Source of the DNA: Prunella strophiata
Lineage: Eukaryota > Chordata > Aves > Passeriformes > Prunellidae
Length of the DNA: 64,000 nucleotides
Assembly (NCBI GenBank): GCA_036583965.1
Contig: JAZBQD010000027.1
Span: 24,993,001-25,057,000 of the forward strand
Reading direction: 5' to 3'
Shown here: positions 36,715-49,879 of the stretch, piece by piece
Numbering within the stretch: position 1 is the stretch's first letter
Layout of the letters: every line of letters starts with the position of its first letter
Translations under genes and position numbers: made by a program
The notes under the pieces: model-generated
Databases searched by the model: none
The model's input: the letters and a program-made list of their open reading frames with translations, nothing else
Told to the model about the DNA's origin: nothing

Positions 36715-36720
36715 CCCCCC

Positions 36721-36750
36721 CCCGCCCCGGCCCGCCCCGGCCCGCCCCGG
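36721..36750. promoter_or_regulatory. Three identical 10-bp GC boxes
   Basis: CCCGCCCCGG occurs three times head to tail, next to a preceding C run. These are Sp1/KLF-type GC boxes in the CpG-rich promoter of PTGS2, roughly 100-130 bp upstream of the inferred start. Confidence 0.6.
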
Positions 36751-36858
36751 CCTGGCCCCGCTCGGGGCAGGTGTGAGGGACGGCCTGTCACCGGCTGAGG
36801 GGACGGCACGGGGCTGGCCCCGCGCCACGCCGCGCTCCTGGCAGCGCCGCGTCCCGCT

Positions 36859-36994
36859 GATTGACGACTTACTATTTATCTAGTTCATTCAGCTGCAGCT
36901 CGGAGGGCTGTGGCACACACGGGCTGCAGGACTGACGACTCACTATTTGTTTAATTCATTCAGCGGGAGCTCGGAGGGCGCACACGGGCTGCAG
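36859..36994. repeat. Imperfect tandem duplication of about 70 bp upstream of PTGS2
   Basis: Unit 1 (36859-36929) and unit 2 (36931-36994) share TGACGACT, ACTATTT, TTCATTCAGC, GCTCGGAGGGC and CACACGGGCTGCAG in the same order, with small indels. Both carry a TGACGA CRE-like half site. The pair lies about 240-370 bp upstream of the inferred transcription start. Confidence 0.85.
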
Positions 36995-37025
36995 AGCGCT
37001 CGCGCTGCGAAACGTCCCGCACAGC

Positions 37026-40000
37026 GGGAAGAAAGGAAGGAATGCTGGAGGGACTTTAGTTTTACTTTAGTTTTAGGGAATTTAGTGTGTCTGACAAGAC
37101 CAAATCCTGTTGTTTGGCATTTTTGGGACAAATAGTGGCTTTCCCCCAGCACTTTTCCGTTAAATTCCTCACCACCACTCATCCCTACCCCCCACTATAG
37201 TTGCACTGCAAACAAATTTTCCCTCGTTTCTTTGAGAATACTTTATCTTTTGGTCATAGATTATTTTTTATTAATCGGAACACTTGGCTACTATTTTTAG
37301 TGCCTGTTGCGTGAGGAAGGACAATGAAAGCAGGAAGATGTCATGCGGTTGTGCAACCCAGTGTGGAGCTGCACTTTCGCCCTCGAGGTCAGCTTTAAAC
37401 ACCAAAAACCCATAGTGGCTTCAACAAAGATTGCTTGGGAGGCTGATGGTGTTTGAATTGCAAATCCGTGACTTGACAGAAAGGGGATTCAGGCTGATTT
37501 AAACATAATCTTATTTCTGGCCCCAAAGCATATTGTGGTCAGTAACTTGCGTCCATCAGTAGTGGGTCTCTCTGGATATTTTAAGACTGGTACACAAAAA
37601 GCTGCATAATCAAGAGAAGGCAGATAATATTTCTTGATACATTTGCATGCAGAAACCACAGGCTGGGTCATACACTTAAGCAGAGGAGGTCTGTCAGCCC
37701 AGCTGAACCGGGGACCTGTGGCCACAGCCATATCTTGCTCAGTCTTATCAAGTGTAAAAAAGGTGATATTTTTTCTTGCATAAGCCAAATTAATTATGGA
37801 ATATTGGTTATCCAGTGGATCAGGCTATGGCATGCATAGCACCAAAGATCAAGGGTCTACACACATTTTCATACATTTCACATGTCCATCTCACACTGAA
37901 TTTGTTCCAAGTCACAAAGCTTTCTTGGATGCTGTTACACGATAAGACTTTACTGCAAACAGCAGGCAAGTGAGCCATTGTGTTTAAATAACATGCATAG
38001 GAAAATGTTTCCAGAGTGTAGAACCAGCAACATAAAGGGGAAAACTGAAGCAATTGTGTGCAGCCAGACAATTGCCCCTAAAATGATAACACAAAGGTAA
38101 CTGTGCTATTATTTAGAGGACCCTGGAGATACAGATAACTGATGATATTTAAAGTTTTCAATTATTATTATTAATCAATATGTAAACCAAGAAACAGGGA
38201 AGAACTCCAGGCTTTGGAGAGGATGTTTCCCCTTGAGAAGCAGTGCTTCTGCAACTGGAAAACCAGTCAGTGCCCCCCACCTTCCACCCAATGCTGCATT
38301 CAGTGTGATGTGAGCTCTCTTAAGTCTGATTTTGGTTGGGGAAGGTCATTTATGTGACTGTCAACTGCAGTAGAATTTAAGGGACTCTTCAGCTTTCCAA
38401 AATAATGAAAAATCAGGGAGGTACAATAGTGCTGCTTCTCAGAAGGCTGCCCTTCCCCACTTGTTGCTTTGGGATTATCTCAAGTAAAGAACTGGTTATA
38501 TGTTGAAAAGGGAATTTTTCTCAGAAATGAAAGTTTGCTGTGGCAGGATTCACCACCAGGTGGAGATTTTATGCATCAATGAAGTGCTCTTTTCGTTTTT
38601 AGCACATAAACCATCTTTGCTAAGAATTAATGTTATTTTTCTTTCTGTTAATTGAAGTACCTTTTGGTCCAGGTCAGAGCAGCCTGTGGAACAGAGAACC
38701 TTCGTCAACCTCAGCCTTTTTGCATTCACTGACATTTCTGCAGGAGGCAATTCCCTGAAGCTATTCCTGTTTCTATTTTAGGTTTAACTCCATAAATTCA
38801 CACCTTTCCAAGGCAAGGGTTCAGGACAGAGGATGCAGTGACCTGTAAGGATTGACATGCTTCAGTAATGCCACCAAAAAGGAGATGGAGTGGCAACAGA
38901 GAAAACATTGTCTCTCAGCACTGGTGCTGCTCCATTTAGCAATGGGTTAGCTGAACCCAGCTGAATTAGTGCTGAATTCATCCTTGAACCTTTTTAATGT
39001 GTTTGAAATATTTTCCCTCCCTTTGTGACTGTGGCAATCTCGTGTTTTGGAAGTGCAGTAGTTTCCTGGGATGTGAATCAGTTTCATTTGCTTAGCCTTT
39101 TTGCTGCTCTTTTATGGCAGAAGGAGCTCAATCTAAAGTTTGCTGTCAGTTTGGATACGTTGCTCCCAAAGCAAGCACACTCCAAGGCTGATCAGACACA
39201 GATACAATAACAATGCTGGATGTTCCGACAATGTTCTTGAGAACTGAAGGACCTCTGGGGGAAGCTGGTGTCTTTAAGCTCCTTTTGTCTGTGCCTTTTG
39301 CAGTATTAGAACTCTCTTCACAGAAGGGTTTGATTATGAAATTGCTTTGTGCTTTCATGCAATCACCCTGGCTGGACAGCTAGGCTCTACTTTCCTGTGT
39401 CTTCCTGCTGTGTCCTCACGGAGCGCTCTGATCATTTGAGTCCCAGTTTCATTGGCACCCTGCATTGTGCTTTTGAAAACAAAAGTACTCATTACCTGGT
39501 TTGGAGACAAGGGAGGAAATTTTTTTCCCCAGGAAAATTGCAGTAAAAAAGGTGCCTTGTTTATGGGGTTTCTAGGCTACCTCGATTTTAGAATACACAA
39601 TCCAGGCAAAACTACACTATGAATATAGAGGGTGTGAGAGCTGGGAGCTGGACTGCCTTGCCCTCATGGACAGTGATTGGCAAGGAATGTTTGTTCATGG
39701 GCTGGGGCTGCTGGCACACACCTGCTGCAGGGGGACCAGGAGGGTGAGCTGGGAGCTCACCTCAGGGGGATACCTGTGGACATCAGTCATTGTGTAGGGA
39801 AATTGGGCATACCTTGTTATCCAAATCAGCTTCAGTTGGAGTTGTTTTTATTCCTGGAATTATATTTTAAAAATGTGCAAAAAAAAAAAAAAAAAAAAAA
39901 AAAAGTGAGTGGCACAAAAAACTACATCTGACTTAGGCAAGACCTGAGCAAGTTTGAGTCCCCATTTTTTTTCCTTTTTAAGAGAAGCTCCCCTTTGGAC

Positions 40001-41879
40001 TTCAGCTGCTGGAAAACAACATAAATCCACAGCTTGTGTTTTATTTGCAAGCCAGTAAGAGTTTTGAGGAATGCTTTCCAATGTGATAGATTTTATTTTA
40101 TCATTAACATCTGCATAGAGTAAACCCTGCTCAACAAACCCTTTCCAAGCCTCTGCTTTTAATAGTGTCTCTGAGTTCTTGCTTTAATTCCCTGGCTTTC
40201 TTGACAGACTCAGTTACAAGTCAAAGGCTGCAATGAAACAGGTGAGAAGAGTGACTTTACATCAGATTTACCTGCAGAGGTGAGATGTGAAATGAGATAC
40301 CTGTGCAGTGCTGTGTGGTGCCCAGGTTTCTCCCAGGCCTGTTTGCTTTGCAAATTCTTTGCCAGGTACCTGTATGATATCATGACTACAGGGTATCTGC
40401 ACACTATTTGGGACATGATACACATCAGTTTGAGAAGAAAAAAACCACAAGAATTGCTCCCTTTTGCTCAGCTTAAATGCAGATCTCCACCCGATCCAAA
40501 GCAAGGCTGAGCTCTTTCTTTGGGAGGTGCCCAGACACTGAATCCCCATGATTTTAAAGGAAAGGGAATGAATGAAACCCCTGCAGAAATGGCTTTCAGA
40601 ACTGTGTTTTGTTTGTTCAGATGAAGTGTATTAGATGATTCCTTTCCTCATTGGCACTCTTGGTAGTCACAACTTCAGTCCTGCCTGACTAGTTCCTGAC
40701 AAACAAGCCCTAAATTACTTAAACTCGGCTTGAAGCTCTCTAGGACGACCTTTTTCCAAGGAGTGTAGATGAATGGAGGATGAAGCACAACATTTTTATC
40801 CTATATGGTAGTTTGAGGCAGAGGCTGACTGAAAATTTCATCCTAGCTACGATCTGTCCCATTTTTAAATTTTTTTTTTAGTTCACAAGACTTTCAATTC
40901 CTTTTTATGGTGAATTAATTGAAAGGGGAAGGCCATAAACATGAACTATTGGATAAACATAAGATTTTTGGCAGCCACACTCTGGATTAGACTTGTATAT
41001 ATTTTTTAAACTTTTTTTAAAATTTCAAATAACTTTTCAGAGACTTTGTTCAGATACACTCATCTGTGGGATTTTTTTTTTCCTATATAAGCTGTACCTA
41101 TTAAAATGGAAAATATTTTTCATCGTTTCTTGACTGAAGAAAAGGATGTTTTCTTTATTGGCAATTGTTATTAAAGTTAAGCCATGAACCTCCCTGCTCC
41201 CGTGATCCTGTTTTTTTTTTTGCAGAGCCCGTTTTTCCCCACGCAGCCTCCATGTGTTTCCGATGTGGACATTTGATCACAGGCAGCTCTGAAATACGTC
41301 ATGAGATTTTGTAACTGCCTTACATAAAGAAACGTCAGCTGACATTTTATCTGCTTTTGGTCACCAGCTGCAACTCACATTAAGGTAATTGCTTCTGCTG
41401 TGCCATTTTTAGTAAGCATTGTATATTGAAAGGCTATCTTTCTGTGGGAAACCTGCACAGAAACCCCTCCTTAGAGAGATTTCCAAATACTTCCCTCCTC
41501 AGTGCAGATGCTCAAATTTTCTTTTAGCAACTTCCTGCTTAATTTTAGTGAAATCTGTCATCCAGCCTCATGCTCTTTTGTTGTGCAAATACAATCGTGT
41601 GGAATTTTCCTTTGCTTCAAGCACATGGACATTAAACTGGATAAGGGAAACTGAGGTAGGTTTTGCTGAGTGGAAAATTATTTCAGTGTAATGCTTTCTT
41701 ACAGAAAACCTGCCTTTGGGTATTGAAGTTTATTTAGCTTTATTCATTAATCCCATTTTTCATACAATTTAAAGAAAGGAAACAAATAGATCAGTTTACA
41801 ACAGTGCAAAACCTGCTGTTCCACCAAGTAAGCTCTGCTCTGCAGGCTTTTGTAAGGTTGTCTGTGAATTTGTGGTTTC
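37026..41879. other. Upstream flank of PTGS2, no gene and no mobile element seen
   Basis: Nearly 5 kb of mostly AT-rich unique-looking sequence. A 99-codon minus-strand frame (37788-37489) has an ordinary amino-acid mix but no recognised family. Distal PTGS2 enhancers would be expected in such a flank. Confidence 0.55.
39879..39904. repeat. Poly(A) run of about 25
   Basis: An uninterrupted A run after aaaatgtgc. No recognisable processed pseudogene precedes it. Similar shorter A runs occur at 18326-18341, 22870-22884 and 57199-57212. Confidence 0.8.
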
Positions 41880-42430
41880 ATGGAATCACAAAATCGCAGA
41901 ATGGTTTGGGTTGAAAAGGACCTTAAAGCCCATCTAGTTCCACCCCCTGCCATGGTCAGGGACATCTTCCACTAGCCCAGGGTGCTCCAAGCCCTGTCCA
42001 GCCTGGCCTTGGACACTTCCAGGGATCCAGGGGCAGCCACAGCTTCTCTGGGCACCCTGTGCCATTACCCTCACAGGGGACAATTCCTTCCTAATACCCT
42101 ATCTAACCCTGCCCCCTGGCAGTGGGAAGCCATTTCCTGTGCTCTGTCCCTCCCTCCCTTGTCCCAAGTCCCCCTCCAGCTCTCTCCCTTTAGGCTCTGG
42201 AAGGAGCTCCAAGGTCTCCCCAGAACAATGCCATCCAGTGCTTTGAGAAGGGGGAAGCTCCATTCTGCAGTTCCTTGTTGTGACCCTCCCATCGGTGCCC
42301 ACAGGGAAGGTGCCACCAAGGCACCCCCGGGCTCTTCCCTGGGGCCTAAAGGGGATTCAGATATTGATACTGAGACACTGAGTTCCTTAAAACTGACTCT
42401 AGCTCTTCCCAGCTGGAGGCTGGAGGAGTC
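41880..42430 (-). mobile_element. CR1 LINE, longest 3'-end copy in the window
   Basis: atggaatcacaaaatcgcag, gggttgaaaaggaccttaaa, ccaccccctgccatggtcag, gcctggccttggacacttcc, then further upstream CR1 3'-UTR sequence to about 42430 (ccagtgctttgagaaggggg). First insertion on the other side of PTGS2. Confidence 0.8.
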
Positions 42431-45400
42431 ATCTGGTGTCAGCCAGAGAAGAATGTTCCATGACACAGCTCTCGTGGCAGCCCTTGGGATGGACAGTGCC
42501 TGCACAAATTATGGCTTTTGGCTTGCACCAGGGTGGGGAGGCTCCTAGAGCAGGCTCTGCCCACTGCAGCATACCCAAACCCCCAAGGCTCCTCTCTACT
42601 CATCTTCACTTCCAGAATTAAATCAGGACTGTTTTCCAATGGCTTGTCACTTTGCCACACTTCCAACATACCCTTACAACTAAAAAACAATAGGAAGGAA
42701 TTAAGAAATAAAAGGGATGAAATTATTTTGAATGAGCTGGTTACTGGTGAGGCAAAAGGACTCAGTGGCCAGATTAAAACTGTGCCCCATGATCCTTTTC
42801 CATACCAGGCCTCCAGAAACTCAAATTATTTGTACTTAACAGTAGAAATTGGAAGCACCTGAAGAAATATTGTGAGTTTAACTACTCAGGTCACAACAAG
42901 ATCAAGACAATGTACATCTCAGGAGAGACAAACTGGAGAAATTCCTGCTTTATTCAAAGTGAAATTAGATGATTGGGAAGGAGACATCACATCATATTTT
43001 GTCTTGCCAAGACATATGACTCTAAGCAAAAGCAAATCATCTGGAAATTCTTCAAATACTTTTCTACTTTTTGAGACGGCCAATTATGCAATGGCATAAA
43101 AACCTGGCCAGCTCACTGGGCTTAAAATCCAGCCTCCAAGGGAAACTGTGCCCTGGAGGTGCTCATCAGGAGATAAAGCCTCGCTGGCTTTGACTCCTCT
43201 CCCTAGAATATGCAGTTAGGGAAAGCGTATAATGATGAAAATTACAGAAATAGAAAATAATTAGGGATCTACAAGCCCTGCAGTGGTTGTAAGAGCTCAG
43301 AGCCACAGCCCAGAGAATTTATATCTGCAAGGAAAAACATCCCATGTCTCTTTTCAGTGCTGGAGCTGCGTTAGTCATCCCTCCTCGGGAACGTCATCTC
43401 TTTATCATTGCCATTTGGGTGTCTTGGGGAACCTGAAGCCAGCCAGGTGCCCCGTGTGCCCGCAGAAACAGCCCTTTGCAAAGAGCAGAACAAGCAATCA
43501 CAGGATCCTTAAGGCTGGAAAAGAACTTGGAGACCACCAACTCCAATCATGATTCGCAAGGGGATGTGTTCTCACACAAGAGTGTTTGTTCCAGGAACTG
43601 AAGTGTCCTGGTTAGGGACTAACTCATGGCTAGATGAGTTTTTATAAATAAAATGTGTGAATTTATGGTTCTTATTATTGTCCTTCATACAACTCATCCT
43701 ATATCATGAATTTTGATGGTGTTTCTTTGTGGAGCAGTTAAAAATTTATTTTAATATTGACATGTCTCTCTTCCACTATTTTTCTGTTTATCCAGAGGCA
43801 GTCCTGACTATACTTTGGGATTTATTTCTCATCCTGACCTCCGGTGTAGAGGAGATAAATCATACAAGCCCAACAGAAAACAATCAGCTCGTCTGGTTCC
43901 GTGGTTTCCAGCAGCTGTGGAAACTCTGTGCTGGTTGCCTCTCTGTTCATTAAGTAAATGAGGGCTTTGCAGCATTCTGGCAGTGTGTGTTATTTTGGGG
44001 TTTCGTTTCAGGTGGCATTCTTCTGGGGATTGTTTTGGAGAGAGTTGCCAGCAACCTAGGGCCAGTGGGCTGGAGGCCAGGTTTAGGTGGAAATAGCAGG
44101 GTTTATATCACCAGCACAGAGCTCTGTCTGGGCAGCTAATTTTAGGCTGGTGCTTCTTTGAGGCATCGGCAGTTCCTGTGTGTGACTGGTTCCAGTCATC
44201 ACAAAGGCTGTCACAGCCTTGGGCAGGCCATCAGTGGTGCCCAGGCCAGCAGCCAGTGGCAGGGCTGGTGGGAATCACAATTCCCTGCTGTTCCAGGGAG
44301 CTTTTATGTGCCTGCAGCTCCGTTAAGGGGTCCAGCTCTTCTGGGGAAAGAACACATGACTCTGTGCAACATCCGTGTTTCCTCTTGATTCAATTTCCAT
44401 GGAAAGGGCTTGAGCTGCCATGCAAACCACTCCCCGTGGCTCCTCTCACCACAAACACACTCCTCCACCCTCTCTCCTGGACTCCATGAACTATGATCAT
44501 CCGGGGTCGGGCCCATGTGGGGTGGCTGGGAATAGAAGTGTGGATGTGGCAAGAGAGACCTTGTGAACTTCCACTGGCTGAACTCCTGTGAAAGGCTGGA
44601 GTTCCTGCCCAGATCAATCAAATATGGATTGTTCCACACACTTCAGAATAATTCTGAAGCGTTGCAACTTGGGGATTTTAAATGTTTATAGACTTTCCAG
44701 AGGGTAGGAAAGAGGGGAAATATTTACGTGTAGATAATTTCTGTTATACTTGAGCAATAGGAATGCTGGGCCCCTTGCCCAAGGCTCCTTGCTCCCTGCT
44801 CTGCAGCACTAATGAATGTAAATGAGTAAAGGCAGGCCTGTGAGCAATGCTGAGTGGAGAAAAAGTCCCCAACAAATGCAAAGCACAGCAGGAATCACCA
44901 GATAACCACCTTACATCCTTTTCTGTGTGCTGCACCCACTGGGCGTGCAATATTTTCATATCGGGTGATTTGTTAGCTGCTCCAAAACAAGTCTATGCAG
45001 CCCCGTGGAGATTTACATTGCAATAATTTGGATGCTCTACTTATCCTTAGGCTGGAATATTTTAGTGATTGCCAATTACCTAGAAGTCCTCCTTAGCACA
45101 AGGCAGTGCAAGATCAGTGTGAAATAAAGAACTTATGCACAACATCAGAATCTGGACAGTTAAAATGTTCATGGTGGGCAGGAATGAGACAAGCCTGTCT
45201 GCAGAACTCCTTGGATCCAATGGTTTCATACACTGCTGGATAACACTTACCTAACCAACTTGGAACCACTTCCTATGCAAAAAACCCTATATGACTTCAG
45301 GCTTGCAGTCATCAAAAATTGTGTTGATGGAGATAACGTGTTTCATTCCATCCCCTAAGGCTGCTTGGATTTCATCCAGGTGAACATTTCAAAACATCCC

Positions 45401-46014
45401 CTTCCCAGGTGTTCTGATTCCAACTTAATTAGGAGGGTGATTTTAATTTTACTCTTTCTCAGCTGTTCTGTTTTGTTCTGATGCTTAACCAAAATATTAA
45501 TAAAATCTTCACCTCCTGTGCATTAAAATTGGCTTTTCCACCTGATACAGCTCCGTCCTTATCTTAAGGTGAGTCTTTTTCTCTCACTTTGAATTTCACA
45601 TTTGATATAGCCATTTTTAACCTTCTTTTTAAATTACCAGTATCTGGAATCAGTCCTGATTTTGGGATGGAGTGCTCATGCCTGAGCTCTAATGCCTGTT
45701 GTGCCTGGGATCAGGCATTCATGAACAGGAGCACTGCTAGAGAACATCTCTTTAAATACAGTCCCCCCAGGCATATCCATATCCACATCCATTTCCAGGT
45801 GTGGAATAGTATATTTGAAGCTTGTGGCAAACAATGTATTCCACATCTGCAGAATTTTTGTTTAAAATACAGTGATATTTCCTGAGGATATGCAAAATGC
45901 TTTGTTTTTACAAGAGCTGGAATTATTTTAGTCCAGCCTGGTAAAGGGACTCACCCCTCAGCCCTTTCCATGCACCTGGGGTGGGTTAGAAGTGTGGCTT
46001 CCTAGAGTGGTTTT
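42431..46014. other. Intergenic DNA, no gene seen
   Basis: One CR1 scrap at 43.5 kb; otherwise nothing recognised. Confidence 0.6.
43497..43550 (-). mobile_element. CR1 LINE scrap
   Basis: atcacaggatccttaaggct and ggaaaagaacttggagacca resemble the reversed terminal 55 bp of CR1. Diverged. Confidence 0.5.
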
Positions 46015-46205
46015 AGAATCACAGAATCATTCAGGGTTGGAAAAGACCTCCAGGATCATCCAGTCCAACCTGTGACTGATCACCAGAGCACTCAGCCCAA
46101 CAAGCCCTTGTCAGCCAGACCACAGCCCTGAGTGCCACATCCAGTCATTCCTTGAACACCTCCAGGGATGGGGACTGGGCAGCCCCTTCTAGTGCCTGCC
46201 CACCC
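46015..46205 (-). mobile_element. CR1 LINE, 3'-end copy
   Basis: gaatcacagaatcattcagg, gttggaaaagacctccagga, tcatccagtccaacctgtga, then ccttgaacacctccagggat. This is a different CR1 subfamily from those carrying the 'ccccctgccatgg' motif. Confidence 0.85.
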
Positions 46206-46965
46206 ACAATTGTGAGTTAGTAAACCTGCTGGGTACTGTGGCTAGGGGAGGATGCATATAAAAACCTCTGGAGAAAAAAAAAAGACAAGGAAAAAAACTT
46301 TGCTTTGCTACCGTCAAAACTGAAAGGTAATAATTAACATGAAGGTAACCAATACTAACAGAAATAAATAGTTTGGTTAGTTACTGAATAAAGTGCCATT
46401 AGGCAAATGAGATGACAAATTTGAATTGACGTGCATCTTAAAATAATCCATACAAATTCTGCAGGAGCGATAGCCACGGCTGTCATTCTTTGAGGTCACA
46501 CCTCCTCCTTTTATCCACATGATGTAACCTGGGCTGGGAGCTGTGTGAGCCTTGTTTGCCTTCCTGTTACAGCAGCTGTTCTGCTCTCTGAGTTTGTCAT
46601 AAACCCCTGATACCTCCTGAAAAGTTAACAGGGGGATTATGAGGAGCTGCAAGCTCTGGAGCACCAGGCTATCCCAGTGTCACTGGGACTGTGTGTTCAG
46701 CTCAGAGACTGGATTTAAGGAATAATGGGCATGGCTAGGTGATAGTTTTTGGCTTCATGTTGTTCTTTTGTTTGACCAGAGAATAAAGGTGAAAACATAG
46801 CAAGACCAAAAATAGTCATCAGTCTTTAGTTTCTCACTCCCACTGTCCTCCCACTTTGTTATCAAAAAGGAAAAATGTTGGTTTTCAAAATATTTGCCAA
46901 CTGAAAATGCCCAGCAAGTTGCTCTCAGCTGGGTGTGGACACTCATATGATTCAGTCCATCTTTA

Positions 46966-47115
46966 GAACCCCAGAATCCCAGAATGTTTTAGCTTGGGAA
47001 GGACCTTAAAGCTCATCCAGTTCCACCCCCTGCCCCTTCCACTATCCCAGGTTGCTCCAAGCCCCATTCAGCCTGGCCTTGGACACTTCCACAGATGAGG
47101 AATCCAAAACCTTTT
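46966..47115 (-). mobile_element. CR1 LINE, 3'-end copy
   Basis: gaaccccagaatcccagaat, tgggaaggaccttaaagctc, ttccaccccctgccccttcc, ttgctccaagccccattcag, ggccttggacacttcc. Confidence 0.8.
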
Positions 47116-47747
47116 CCTGAAGTTGATGAGAGTGTGCAAGTCATGGATAGTGATGTAAAATTATGTACTCTGTTCTATCTCCTCTCCCTGACTCTGACTT
47201 CAGCATTCTCCTGGCCAGATTTCCAGTATGTATGTTTTATGAACTTTACTACATAAATATGTGTAAGGCATAATAAAATTCATTTAAACAGGAAATTGTA
47301 AATAAGAAAAGAAATATTAAACAGATCAAAATTATGGGGAGAGAACACAAAATTTATCCACACATCTGGTGAAATAGTGATTCTTTTTTGGCTGTCTCCT
47401 TACAACTTTAAAAATGGGAAAGATGAAGCTAAAATAATGTTGTGTTTACAAAGGATTTTGATTTAATCATGTCTGATGAATATCTATATTGCAAGTGGCA
47501 CAACCTTGTGCCCATCCTTTAATGCACAGAATTATGATGAGGAAAAGTGGACTCTGATGTACTCACCTCTAAAGAGCCATGCATCTCTGTAAGGTGAAAA
47601 AATAGGAATTAATACAAGGGGGAAGCTACTGGAAAAGCTTTAGGAATAGGTGAACCTGGAGAGAATTGAATGGGAGATTTGAGCTACTGACACAAGCCCC
47701 AGAACAAAGATCATTCAGGTCTGGGCACTGTCACAGATTTTCTTGTG

Positions 47748-48404
47748 TGTCTTGGTTTGGAAAGACTGTTAAGGAAGGCAGAAGCCTCCCCTGAAATGGA
47801 AAATGTAAACCCCTTCCCTCTGAATTGCTACAAATTTGAAATTAAGGGGGCTCTCAGGCAAAGATATGGGAACAGGAATAACAGTTCTTTATTAGGGAAG
47901 AAAATAAATATAAATAAACAATGCAGTAAATCAAACCAAGACTGACAGAGTCAGAATACAACGTGACATCCTGTGGGTCAGGGTGGTGGCTGCAGTCCTC
48001 CTGGAGTAGCAGGTGTGCTTCTGTTGGAGCAGTGATCTTGTAGAAGGGTGAAGTTTTTCTCTGAAGATCCAGTGGAAGAGGCAGCTGTTCCTCTGGGAAT
48101 CCAGTGGAAAGGCTGTTCTGCTGTCCCAGAATCTCAGATTATATCCTGTTAGGAATGCTTGGCTCCTTGCCCTGGGCACAGCATCTCCCAGTAGGATGAT
48201 GGAATTTTATCAGCCATGTAGTGACAGTCACTGGCCCATCAACAGAAGATAATTAATAATTAATGGCCCATTAACAGATGATATCTCCCTGGAGGGAGGA
48301 TGGGTTGTGGAAGAGATAAAGAAAACTGCCCAATTAACAGAAGATAACTGCCACACCTCTAACAGATGGCAAATAGAATACACATTGCTTGGCAATCTAG
48401 GACA
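47748..48404 (-). mobile_element. Solo LTR of an endogenous retrovirus, passerine type
   Basis: A 657-bp block starts TGTCTTGG and ends AGGACA, the inverted TG...CA ends of an LTR. Flanking pentamers ttgtg (47743-47747) and ctgtg (48405-48409) match 4 of 5 as a target-site duplication. AATAAA reads on the minus strand at 47893-47888, so sense is minus. There is no internal coding region, so this is a solo LTR left by LTR-LTR recombination. The family resembles songbird LTRs I recognise; the exact name is not certain. Confidence 0.8.
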
Positions 48405-49879
48405 CTGTGATGCTTCTGCTGCTGTTCCAACATGTGACCCGCCTCGTTCAGAGAAGGGTGAGGACCCGTATTTCCAGACACCAACCAGAGATATTTATGC
48501 TCTCCCTTATGCTCAGAGATAATTACTTAAGGAGATGTGTATTCTTAAGAGCAAACCCATTGCTGGCTTTGCTATTAATGGCATTATGGATCATATGAAT
48601 GTTCTCAAATCTTCACCTAATCCCAGTCTCAAAGCTTCTGTATTTGTGACCAAGTTTCTCACTTCTTCTGACAGAATATGGGGGCAATATAGAGTTTTAT
48701 TTAAAAGAAAGCATAATATTAGGAAGTGAATAATTACTTATTTTGCATTTTTCTAGGTCATTACAAATTTCCATGTTCACCTTTTTATGCAAGGCACTGT
48801 GTTATCACCTTAAGCTTTATCCAAGATATCCATGGAGAAATAAACAAGTGAACTGGTCCTTCCAGAGCTAGAAGAGGTGACTTGGAGATTAAAATTAGGC
48901 TTTTGCCATTAGCTTCATGTGCAGCCAGGTGAGAATTGTTCAGGTTCCTGTGCCAAACCCCCAAGTGTAAGAGCAGAGGAACAGGACTGGTTTGTCACCT
49001 GTGCCTTGTCCCCTGGGCAGGGGCACACTTTGGAGTTCCTATTGGACTTACCATACCTGGGATTCAGGGGCAGTGGGAGCCTGTGTCACAAAGTGCAAAT
49101 AATCTCACCAACAAGACAGACTGAGGGTTGTGACTGCAAACTCTGGTCACCAGGTGTGATCTGTGCTCATTGGATTGGCCCTCACTATGCATTTCAATTC
49201 AGAGAAATTTCCAGGTCACTCCGTGCATGCTGAGGAGGGGTCTGCAAGCGAATTGTCTTTTACCTGTGGAAATATTGTACTCCTGTTTGTTCTGGTCCAT
49301 CCATGCTCAGCCCCAGCTTATTGGGTTGCCAGACATGAATCCATGACCCCCTCCTCCAGGATGACTCTTGCCCACGTGCTCTTAGTTGTTTGGCAAGTTG
49401 TTGGCTGAGTATGACCACAATTTTCTCAAAGCCAGCCTATTTCTAGCTGAAGTTTTAGGATCCTGGTCCCATTTATTGATCCCTAACCATCCACCCAGCC
49501 CATGTTTTAGCTGTATCTTGTAGCTCTTTTAGCAAAAACCACCACACAGTGGCATTTGTGTCTTAGGTTTGTTCCTGTCACTACTCAGATCAAATTTCCC
49601 AGTCTTTCCAGCAAGCAGAGACACAGGATTGGCTGAGCAGTATCACAGCTGTGAATTGTCAAGATAAATCAGCAGATAAATAATCTGAGAAAAGCAAAGA
49701 ATTAGATCTGATAATTTAGTCAAGTTGGTTTTTATTCACAGAGGGAAGGCTTGGGTCGATCCTGTGAAAATACCCAAGAACTGCAGCTTTTGGTTAACAT
49801 TAGCAAGGTGAAATTAAATCTGGAATCAACAATGATGCAGGGACATCTTTGCTGCACAGAGGAGCATCTGACTGTGGAG
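48405..49879. other. Intergenic DNA between a solo LTR and a CR1 copy
   Basis: No gene or repeat recognised. Confidence 0.6.

Larger units (their letters stand above)
36490..37025. promoter_or_regulatory. CpG-rich promoter region of PTGS2
   Basis: CpG dinucleotides are dense here, in strong contrast to the flanks. The region covers exon 1, the TATA/AP-1 promoter, the GC boxes and the upstream tandem duplication. Plus-strand open frames through it reflect GC content. Confidence 0.65.

Noticed and set aside
36314..36883. 189-codon plus-strand frame across PTGS2 exon 1 and its promoter
   Set aside because: Arg/Pro/Ala-rich text produced by CpG-rich DNA; no family likeness and it covers promoter elements of the opposite strand.
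37489..37788. 99-codon minus-strand frame with protein-like composition upstream of PTGS2
   Set aside because: I could not match it to any family, and no flanking splice or promoter signals support it.
39879..39904. Processed pseudogene tail
   Set aside because: The sequence before the A run has no open frame or recognisable cDNA.
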